From Carpediemonas membranifera (lineage: Eukaryota; Fornicata), in the NCBI GenBank assembly GCA_019828565.1, contig JAHDYR010000005.1:1612001-1676000 (forward strand): DNA of 64,000 bases. Reading direction: 5' to 3'. This document shows positions 18,891 to 26,201 of this stretch, in pieces. Made by a program: the position numbers and the translations under genes. Position 1 is the first letter of the stretch, and each line of letters begins with the position of its first letter. The notes below the pieces were generated by a model, which was not told the DNA's origin, ran no database searches, and saw only the letters and a program-made list of their open reading frames with translations.

Positions 18891-20571
18891 TGGTTCTCAT
18901 TGGCACAGGCTTCGAGGCGCCCGCACACGAGAGGCAGACCGCGACAACATCGGAGTCCATGTCGAGCGATAAAGAATCGACCGACATCACACTTATATGC
19001 GACCTGGAGCTGTGATCGTTTATTTTACTATGCGAGGCCACACTGCTGTCTCGCCGCTCATCACGCCTCGCTGTCCTCGGTTACATCCCCCGTCTCATCG
19101 CCATCATCCGGGTCCCACGCATCAATGACGCCTATGCCCTGCAGGACGTCCATGAATTCAAGCATACGATGCACGTCCAACCCCAAGCAAGTAGCCTCGT
19201 CAACGAGCTCGATCAGTACTCCTATGGGGAGGTCGCCCTCCCGGTTGGATGCCAGAACGAGCTGCAAGCTCTGCGCAGCAACGTCGAGCATCTCCTCCAC
19301 GAGCCTATGCTGCTTCGTCCCGACGCTGACAGCGTTCATCATCTGATTGATCATGCCATCGATGACACCGGAGTTGATGAAGACGGACGGGTTGTCGTTG
19401 GCGTCCATCAGGTTGGCCGCAACGTAGACGAGCTCCTTCCCGACATGCGGCGACTTCTCGGTCGCCATGCACTGCGCCAGCACGTCAATGATGTCCGACT
19501 CGAACGCCACCTCCGGAACGTCGACAACGACGTTGCTGAGCGTCCACGCGGCGGTCTTGCGGGTGCTCACGGCATCGCTGGTCGATATGGCCGCGCCGAG
19601 CAATGCCACGCAGCCCATTTCGACCAGGATGCTGGAACCTTCGGTGCTGTTGTTCGAGATGTTCCCGAACGCGCTCATGATCGACGTCTGCAGGAAGGGA
19701 TGGTCGAAGAAGAGCGCGAGGCACGCCCGCACGAACGGCCGCTGCTTGTCGCGGGGGAGCTCGTTGTCGTGGTCGGAAACCCTGAACAGGAAGCGCATCG
19801 TGTCGTCGATGAGCCCGCCTTGCTTGATGGTCCAGTCGGCGTCGACGCATTCGATGACCATGTCCATCGCGAGGCTGCTGGCCTCGTCGAAGTTGCTCAG
19901 CAACCCAGCTTTGCAGAGCTGCCGTGAACTGGACATCATGGACTCGAGAGCCCACATGACAATGGCCTTGTTCCTGCGGTTCAGCTTGGGAAGCCAGGCG
20001 GCGAATTCCGCCACGACGCCGGTGCGGGCGATGTCGACGACGATGCTATCGGTCGAACGCTCACCTGCGATGTTCCCCAGCGTCCACACGGCCTGCGAGA
20101 AAAGCTTCTCAGCCATTATGGTGTCCTCCATCGACCGCGCGGACGCAATCTGGCTGCAGAGGAGGGGCACGAGGCCGCGCTCGATCACAACGGGCGTCTG
20201 GTTCCCCGAGGCGACGTTTGTGATGATCCACGAGGCCTCGAAGATGTGATTCGGTGTCGCATAGGCGCGGTCGTTGATGAATTCGGGCGATTCGGGGTCC
20301 GTGAGCATGAATGGGAGCGTGATATCGATGATTGTGTTCGCCTGGTCTGCCTCGAGCTCGATCACGCTCTTCTGTGTGAAGAAACTGCGGAGTGAGGTGA
20401 GATTCTTGAGCGTCTCGTCAGGCGTGTGGCTGTGGAAGTCAAGCAGCTCACAGATGACGCCATCCATTTCGCTTAGTCCATTGTGCACCTTGCTTTCCAG
20501 CTTCTTCGCCCCAGAAGGCATGTGATAGACTGGCGTTAAAGTGCGGCGTTGAATGCAGCATGGTCTTTACC
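18891..20571 (-). repeat. Inverted duplication, arm 1 (importin-alpha copy 1 with flanks)
   Basis: This 1681-bp block matches the reverse complement of 29153-30877. Homology begins with GGTAAAGACC, which contains the stop codon of the neighbouring RCC1 gene, and ends after ATGAGAACCA. Within the coding region only two nucleotide differences were detected. Relative to arm 2, this arm lacks about 48 bp in the 5' flank and has 4 extra bases (CCTG) in the 3' flank. Confidence 0.95.
19061..20521 (-). CDS. Importin-alpha (karyopherin-alpha), copy 1
   Basis: A 486-residue ARM-repeat protein. Characteristic importin-alpha signatures recur: EASWIITNVASGN, SQAVWTLGNIAGE, IVMWALESMMSS, SAFGNISNNS and TAAWTLSNVV. 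These form the groove that binds nuclear localisation signals. The Arg/Lys-rich importin-beta-binding domain usually present at the N-terminus is absent: the protein starts MPSGAKKLESK and enters the first ARM repeat at once. That should weaken autoinhibition and importin-beta binding. It differs from copy 2 at two residues: Leu instead of Ile in RACLALF, and Met instead of Leu in HRMLEF. The start is ATG 20521, only 45 bp from the RCC1 gene stop, both on the minus strand. Confidence 0.92.
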   Translation of the reverse strand: MPSGAKKLESKVHNGLSEMDGVICELLDFHSHTPDETLKNLTSLRSFFTQKSVIELEADQANTIIDITLPFMLTDPESPEFINDRAYATPNHIFEASWIITNVASGNQTPVVIERGLVPLLCSQIASARSMEDTIMAEKLFSQAVWTLGNIAGERSTDSIVVDIARTGVVAEFAAWLPKLNRRNKAIVMWALESMMSSSRQLCKAGLLSNFDEASSLAMDMVIECVDADWTIKQGGLIDDTMRFLFRVSDHDNELPRDKQRPFVRACLALFFDHPFLQTSIMSAFGNISNNSTEGSSILVEMGCVALLGAAISTSDAVSTRKTAAWTLSNVVVDVPEVAFESDIIDVLAQCMATEKSPHVGKELVYVAANLMDANDNPSVFINSGVIDGMINQMMNAVSVGTKQHRLVEEMLDVAAQSLQLVLASNREGDLPIGVLIELVDEATCLGLDVHRMLEFMDVLQGIGVIDAWDPDDGDETGDVTEDSEA

Positions 20572-22111
20572 AATATAACGAGGCATACTTAGAAACGGTC
20601 TTCTCCTCCGCGACGATACAAGGCAGTGTCTGGATACACTCTTGGATAGGACGCACAATCGGCACCATGGATGCGCATGTAGTAGGGTGAGCAACACCCA
20701 CTGCTGGATGGCTTGTGTCGCCTGAGACCACAACCCCGTCTTCCTTCCTTCCCTGGTAAAACAAAGCCCCGATTCCTGGGATACGGAAAATATTCTCTAT
20801 ATGACCAGCCTTCACTGGAATCCAGGAGCTGACCACCTCGCCCATCTCGCCCCGGGTCGGCTTGACCCCCAGCTGACCTGTGGGGTTGTAACCGCGACAG
20901 TACCACACCCCTGCCCCGTCAGGACCATCGCCCCGCTGGATAAAGACAGACATGTTCCCCAATATCAGCCGGCTGATTGGCCAGGTCGCTGTGATAGGCT
21001 GGGGGTGGGTCAGGGTCTCGCTGTCGAAAGGGAAGGGGCGGGTGCGGTTGTCGCCAGCACACAGGAGAGTGCCCGCGGTCGACCGGAACACAGTGATGTT
21101 ACGGGAAATAATCACGTCATAAACGGGGAAGGGGAGGCGGGTTGGGCCGTCGATCTTGCTCGCATGACCCACGCCAAGGCGACCGAAGCTATTTTCCCCA
21201 GCGGCATAGCAGACACCGTCGCCGATAAAGAAGGATGCCAGCGGCCCGCCCTTAATTCGACTCGGGTTGAAGTTTGAGTGGAATTTGATTGGTGTGAATG
21301 AAGTCAAATTTGGAGATGTCGAATCTACTCCCAGACAGCCGTGTCGGTTGTCACCAGCAGCAAGGATGGATCTCTTTCCCTCAGATTCCACTGCTAGATA
21401 CACTCGACCGTCGATCCCAATAATTTTTTGGACACCAGTGACATTAACCTTGACAAATCCCGTCCGAGGGTTAGTATCTCCCACACCGAGCTGACCCTTG
21501 GTGTTATCTCCAGATATAAACCACGCCCGCTGCCACTGACAGAATACTACTGTGAGACCAGGGAAGAAGGAGACTCTACTGACCTCCCCCGGGATAGGGA
21601 CCACGTGGGGCGTGTTGAGTATGCATTGGCGGCGGTCTATACCAAGCTGCCCGACTTGGTTCACACCAAACACGGCGATTGAGTTTGTGTGCCGGGTGGA
21701 GAGGAGGGGAGCACCGAAACAGCCCCGGCCCACATATATGGAGGCGATGGCTGGCATTGGGACCCACTGAGGGCTGTCAGTGTGAACCTTTGTACACTTG
21801 TACCCGAGCTGCCCGGAGACGTTGAGGCCATATGTGAAGAGACGGCGCTCGAAAAGCACGTAGCTAGTGCCACGGCTTCTAAGCGGTTCTTGGCTCTGAA
21901 AAGAGATAAACACCTCGGTAAAACGCTGACAAATAAACCAGTTGGCTTTTTTTTGAATTGGACGTGCGTGTAAGAGAATGGCGGCTATGCAGCTTGAAGG
22001 GAGGGTATACAAGGTTGCAGGAAGCTCACTAAACACAATATCGAGATGTAATGAGCGTTCATAGATGGGCTGATAGGTTGATTGTCCCCGGTGTTTCCTG
22101 GAACCTCTCAT
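20567..22111 (-). CDS. RCC1-repeat beta-propeller protein (514 aa)
   Basis: The sequence carries RCC1-type repeats: LFTYGLNVSGQLGYK, VFGVNQVGQLGID, WFISGDNTKGQLGVGD, ILAAGDNRHGCLGVD, CYAAGENSFGRLGVGH and YCRGYNPTGQLGV. About seven such blades would close a propeller. The first about 90 residues have no repeat. RCC1 propellers act as Ran exchange factors or as general protein-binding platforms; nothing here identifies a Ran-specific one. It lacks the N-terminal module of the four RCC1-like paralogues at 22424, 36731, 45915 and 51319. The start is ATG 22111, and it is divergent from the paralogue at 22424. The stop codon lies inside the first bases of the importin-alpha duplicated block. Confidence 0.85.
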   Translation of the reverse strand: MRGSRKHRGQSTYQPIYERSLHLDIVFSELPATLYTLPSSCIAAILLHARPIQKKANWFICQRFTEVFISFQSQEPLRSRGTSYVLFERRLFTYGLNVSGQLGYKCTKVHTDSPQWVPMPAIASIYVGRGCFGAPLLSTRHTNSIAVFGVNQVGQLGIDRRQCILNTPHVVPIPGEVSRVSFFPGLTVVFCQWQRAWFISGDNTKGQLGVGDTNPRTGFVKVNVTGVQKIIGIDGRVYLAVESEGKRSILAAGDNRHGCLGVDSTSPNLTSFTPIKFHSNFNPSRIKGGPLASFFIGDGVCYAAGENSFGRLGVGHASKIDGPTRLPFPVYDVIISRNITVFRSTAGTLLCAGDNRTRPFPFDSETLTHPQPITATWPISRLILGNMSVFIQRGDGPDGAGVWYCRGYNPTGQLGVKPTRGEMGEVVSSWIPVKAGHIENIFRIPGIGALFYQGRKEDGVVVSGDTSHPAVGVAHPTTCASMVPIVRPIQECIQTLPCIVAEEKTVSKYASLYW

Positions 22112-22423
22112 ACTGGCGATTGTTGGTATTAAACTGCCCGTTGCACCAAGCTGGACTACGAGGCCGGCCCACGGCTTGACAGCGCAGGGAATTCACTGCA
22201 TCAGAGTCTCTGAGTCCAATTCCAGGCATTTGCATTCTTCCACTGACAGAGTCAATTTGTACCAAATTGCCGCTTGACCACTGGAGAATGGGACGGCCGA
22301 CGGTTCTGGCCATGACACTTGACTTAAACAGGCACGCTGGGAGGATCACAGAGATCCGATCCGATCATCGGATCCGAATTCTGCGGCAGTAAGGTCGCGT
22401 CGACAACCTGTGCGAGAAGAAGA
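22112..22423. promoter_or_regulatory. Divergent promoter region with a 17-bp palindrome
   Basis: This 312-bp region separates two divergent RCC1-type genes and contains no credible gene. At 22358-22374 lies the perfect odd-length palindrome GATCCGATCATCGGATC, preceded by another GATCC, about 50 bp before the ATG at 22424. GARP proteins of plants bind a (G/A)GAT(T/C) core, and a GARP gene lies at 31194 in this window; a link is speculative. Confidence 0.45.
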
Positions 22424-24109
22424 ATGCACATGCCTGTTCAAACAACAGATTCTAGTTATCAAGAGGCAAATATGATTGGTGCATACGGTTTAGCCACCGT
22501 TCTTACCGCCAATGTGTCAGGAGACGTCCCAAGCTTGCTCAAGCATGCATTCCAACACCAATTTGTCAAAGAGATGCCAGAGATGCCAGCTAGTGACCGT
22601 AAGACGGCACTGAATGGTGGAAAGACGGTCTCTGTTTTGGTCACCATGCTTGAAGCGATGACCAGCTTTAAACCACGCGCCCAAGCGCTAGTCGACCGTG
22701 CCCGCTCCATCCTAACTGACGGCCCCCCGCTCAGCATGAACGTCGAGCTCGCTTCTGGACAGGAACTTCCAGATCAGCTTCATACGCTTCTCCAGGGAAC
22801 AGTGTGGGCGACGCTTCTGGACGCCGGGGCTGACCCGGATCTGACTGACCAATGGCCGGAGGTCAGAGAGCACCATGAGTATGATAAGAACGTATTTTAC
22901 CCAAACACCGAAGAGAGCGCGCGGTACACTGCCGAGAGCAAGTGTCTCTGGTTCCTCTGCAGGAAGTTCTTCTTCTCGCACCAGGTTGCCGAGAAGAACG
23001 GCAAGACTGTAGTATCTCAGGCGAACGGCGAGATCCATGCCCACCGACTTTACCACGGCCGTCTTTTTGAACTCATCATCCGATCGGACGTCAACATCCC
23101 CAAGTACACGCAGCTTCGGGTTCCACCCATCGTCAAGGCCTTCGGGATGGGTAGCTGCACCCTGGTCATGGCCACCGCAGCGGGGCCATATGCCCTTGAC
23201 CGGGACGATAGCCACAACTTCGATGAGACCCACCTCAATGACTTCGCCACGGTTCCCACATTGCTGACGTTCCCCAAGTGTCCAGATGTTGTCAAGCTCG
23301 AGAGCAGCCTCCCTATCTGGCACAAGGACGGCATCGTCCAAGGTGTCTTCAGGGGCGATGAGATCATCATCGTTCTCACTCCAGTCGGGGCTGTGGCAGC
23401 GGGACCTTTGTGTGCGACCCTGATCGGCCCAGACATCACCGACGACCTCATAAGATTCCACCCATTGCCTCTGCCCCGCGAATTCATCCCCGACTCATGC
23501 TTGTTAAGTGGCCCCACCATCGTCTTCAGCTGTGGGTCACAGCAAATGATTGGTGGAATGAACTTCTTCGGCCAGTTGGGTCTGGGGCACCAGAGAAATG
23601 TTGTCGGGCTCGTACCCCTACCCTTCCATGTCGATGCCATCTTCAGTAATCTTCACTTCACCCTCTTCCATGATGGGGAGGATGTCAGGTTCGCTGGCAG
23701 TGTTCCACCGCATCTAGCCCGCATAGGTCTGCTCCCTGACTATACTGCCGGCGACATCTGCCCGCTAGCTACCCTTGCATTCCAAGGACAGCCGGACCGT
23801 TTCTTCTGCACCTTCTCCGCAGCCATGTGCATCTACCCCGAGGAGACTAGGATAACGGTCACAATCCCGCACGAGGCTGACAGTGACACGCCCCCGACCC
23901 TTTGCCGGACGATACCCCACGCTGCTGTCGCACTCAGACATAGCGAAGTCCTTGACGACCGAGCAGTTTATGTCCAGTTGAGTTCTGGAGGATGGGTAAC
24001 AGTATCGATGGATACGCCTGATGAGCCTGTTGTTGAGGTACAGGATCCTGGTGCGGGAGAGGATTATCAGTTCCTGCTTGCCGAATTGGTGTCGTTTCCA
24101 GTGCTATAA
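22424..24109 (+). CDS. RCC1-like paralogue family member A (561 aa)
   Basis: Member of a four-gene family in this window (with 35190, 45915 and 51319). Residues about 25-200 form a module I do not recognise, with conserved blocks GDVPSLLKHAF, RARSILTDGPPLSMNVEL, LHTLLQGTVW, GADPDL and LWFLCRKFFFSHQVAEK. Residues about 200-540 resemble a degenerate RCC1-like propeller, with LPIWHKD, LTPVGAVAAG and the one clear repeat MNFFGQLGLGHQRN, then PLPFHVDAIF and FAGSVPPHLARIGLLPDY. No signal peptide or membrane helix is seen. Function is unknown. The start is ATG 22424; a second ATG two codons on is as likely. It ends convergently with the MATE gene, 67 bp apart. Confidence 0.8.
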   Translation: MHMPVQTTDSSYQEANMIGAYGLATVLTANVSGDVPSLLKHAFQHQFVKEMPEMPASDRKTALNGGKTVSVLVTMLEAMTSFKPRAQALVDRARSILTDGPPLSMNVELASGQELPDQLHTLLQGTVWATLLDAGADPDLTDQWPEVREHHEYDKNVFYPNTEESARYTAESKCLWFLCRKFFFSHQVAEKNGKTVVSQANGEIHAHRLYHGRLFELIIRSDVNIPKYTQLRVPPIVKAFGMGSCTLVMATAAGPYALDRDDSHNFDETHLNDFATVPTLLTFPKCPDVVKLESSLPIWHKDGIVQGVFRGDEIIIVLTPVGAVAAGPLCATLIGPDITDDLIRFHPLPLPREFIPDSCLLSGPTIVFSCGSQQMIGGMNFFGQLGLGHQRNVVGLVPLPFHVDAIFSNLHFTLFHDGEDVRFAGSVPPHLARIGLLPDYTAGDICPLATLAFQGQPDRFFCTFSAAMCIYPEETRITVTIPHEADSDTPPTLCRTIPHAAVALRHSEVLDDRAVYVQLSSGGWVTVSMDTPDEPVVEVQDPGAGEDYQFLLAELVSFPVL

Positions 24110-24176
24110 ATCGCAGTTTTCGGCAGAGTCGTGTGACGGTGCTAACACAAACTTTACCAAACAATGAACGAAAGAA

Positions 24177-26024
24177 CTACACCTGGCTGACATCCTCGAC
24201 CTCTGCAGCGTCGGCACCAACAATACAGTCCACCTCTAGGCCGAGTCCCGTCATCTCTGCTGACATGCGCTCCTTAGCAACCATACGATGGTGTTCCCTT
24301 GCCCGTTTCCATAGTCTCCAAATGGCGAAGAAGCTGAGCAACAACGTGACCATCGCAGAAGTTGTATCAGAGACAGGTGTGGCTGCCATCACCGCGTCAG
24401 GGCTACGGAACACCAGCCCGAATATGACTACGAGCGGCACTGCCAGCACGAGTTGCCGTAGGAACATTGAAATCATGCCGAGTAGGGGCAATTTGATCGC
24501 CATAAATGTCATGCCGACAGGCATCTGGAAACCGATAAGGAAGAATGTAAGGCACATAATCCGGGCAAATGTCGACCCCACGTCGATAGTATGCTGGTTG
24601 GTGGTGAAGACACGAAGATAGACCTCGGGCAGGGCCTGGAGGAAAAGCCACCCGCCGATGCCGAACACCATGCCGGCAGCCAGGGAAAAGAGGATGGCAT
24701 GGACAAGGCGACGATACATGTGTGCGCCGTAGTGGAAGCCGATGATGGGCATCTGTCCACCTGCCAGAGCCATCATGGGGACGAAGATCAGCATGAAGGA
24801 ACGGGATACGATTTGCATGGCGGCAATGTAGCTGGAGCGGTCGGATTCGGAGACGATCTCAGCAAAAACGAGATTCGTGGCAAAAGATTTGATACTGCCT
24901 CCGATTCGCTGAACAAATATTGCGAAGCCGACCATTAAAACATTCAGCATGATCTTGGGATTTGGTCTAAAACCGCTGGCCTTGATACGGACACCGGACT
25001 TTGAGAAAAACGTGTAGTAAGTGAGAATGATGACGGCGGGAACGACTTGAGCGAGGACGGTGGCGATGGCACAGCCTGTGGTGCCCATGTCGAAGCCAAC
25101 GATGAGGATCATGTCAAATGATACGTTGATCACGGCGCTGAGCGACATGCTGAGCATCGACGCGATGGGACGACCGTCGGCTCTCAGCGTGTTGTTAAGG
25201 CAGACGTAGGTGACCTGAAGAATGGCGCTGGGGACAAGAATACGTCCGTACGGCAGCGCATGGTCCATGATGGCGTCGTTGGACCCTGAGAGCTTGAAGA
25301 ATGACTCGAGGAAGAAGTAGAATATGAGCGGGTACAGGAGGCTGATGAGACAGGCAAGAATAATGGTGTTGCCGATGACAGTGGCGACCCTGTGGTGATC
25401 AGACGCGCCTAGGGCCTGGCTTACCCCCGCGTTGAGACCCATTCCCAACCCTGTTGCCAACCCACCGACCATTGTTTCGAGCGGGTAGAAGATACCAATG
25501 GCTGCCATCGCGTCGTCACCTCCGCTCGAGGCATGGCCGACGATGGCCATGTCTAGAACACTGTACCCCATCTGAACGAAGAGCCCGAGTGCTGCGGGTA
25601 CACAGAACTGGGTGAACAAGAGCCATATGGGGCGGGTGGCCATGAACCTATGGGCGTCACGGTGGCCGGGCTTGGAGGGTGGTACCGGGGTCTCGTCCTT
25701 GGTATCGCTGTCAGTAGGAGAGGAAACAGACGCCACGGGGCTCTCCTGCTCGTCCTCTGGGTTCAGCGGCGAGAGGGGTGTTTCGGCCGTCTCGAAGGCC
25801 ACAGATGGGGAATAGTCGCAATCATTGACAGTGTCGTCGACGATGGGATCAGAATCAACGCCGTAATCGACTGAGCGTCCAGAGTCAAATGAATAATCGC
25901 CATCGTCCTCGATTGCTGCCTCCTCAATTGGCAACGGAGGCGAACTTGCAGCAAAGGGCTCTATTTGGGCATCATCAACCACCGTGACCCAGTTGGTCTC
26001 GGAATCACTTGCAGAGCCAGACAT
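24177..26024 (-). CDS. MATE-family multidrug/toxin extrusion transporter
   Basis: A 615-residue protein with a MatE core of about 12 membrane helices arranged as two homologous halves (FCVPAALGLFVQMGYSVLDM; VGHASSGGDDAMAAIGIFYP; LGMGLNAGVSQALGASDHHR). MATE proteins export cationic or organic compounds using H+ or Na+ gradients. Before the first helix is an unusual acidic, probably cytosolic tail of about 190 residues rich in Asp, Ser and Pro, which bacterial MATEs lack. The frame is open upstream to 26273 but only by a non-ATG codon; ATGs exist at 26144, 26081 and 26024. I chose 26024 (MSGSASDSETNW) because it leaves 177 bp to the divergent gene at 26202. Confidence 0.9.
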   Translation of the reverse strand: MSGSASDSETNWVTVVDDAQIEPFAASSPPLPIEEAAIEDDGDYSFDSGRSVDYGVDSDPIVDDTVNDCDYSPSVAFETAETPLSPLNPEDEQESPVASVSSPTDSDTKDETPVPPSKPGHRDAHRFMATRPIWLLFTQFCVPAALGLFVQMGYSVLDMAIVGHASSGGDDAMAAIGIFYPLETMVGGLATGLGMGLNAGVSQALGASDHHRVATVIGNTIILACLISLLYPLIFYFFLESFFKLSGSNDAIMDHALPYGRILVPSAILQVTYVCLNNTLRADGRPIASMLSMSLSAVINVSFDMILIVGFDMGTTGCAIATVLAQVVPAVIILTYYTFFSKSGVRIKASGFRPNPKIMLNVLMVGFAIFVQRIGGSIKSFATNLVFAEIVSESDRSSYIAAMQIVSRSFMLIFVPMMALAGGQMPIIGFHYGAHMYRRLVHAILFSLAAGMVFGIGGWLFLQALPEVYLRVFTTNQHTIDVGSTFARIMCLTFFLIGFQMPVGMTFMAIKLPLLGMISMFLRQLVLAVPLVVIFGLVFRSPDAVMAATPVSDTTSAMVTLLLSFFAIWRLWKRAREHHRMVAKERMSAEMTGLGLEVDCIVGADAAEVEDVSQV

Positions 26025-26201
26025 TTTCTTACAGATGGGATGCTCGCAGAATTTCCACCGTAGTGTGAAAACCGAGAACATGTGATATCCACGTCCTAGG
26101 GGCTCCTCAAGCCTCCTATGGTGGTAGTTTTCGCCGCTTGTCATGGATTTGGGTTCTGCCAGATTTGCGCAATAGAACAGCCGACGACCCGTCTTCGAGC
26201 C

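Noticed and set aside
19467-20249. Long antisense frame of importin-alpha (and its twin at 29523-30305)
   Set aside because: It exists in both copies only because the DNA was duplicated. The ARM repeats on the other strand are the real gene.
20567-22111. Assigning this gene as the Ran exchange factor RCC1
   Set aside because: RCC1 repeats are present, but no Ran-specific loop or nuclear signal was seen, so only the fold is claimed.
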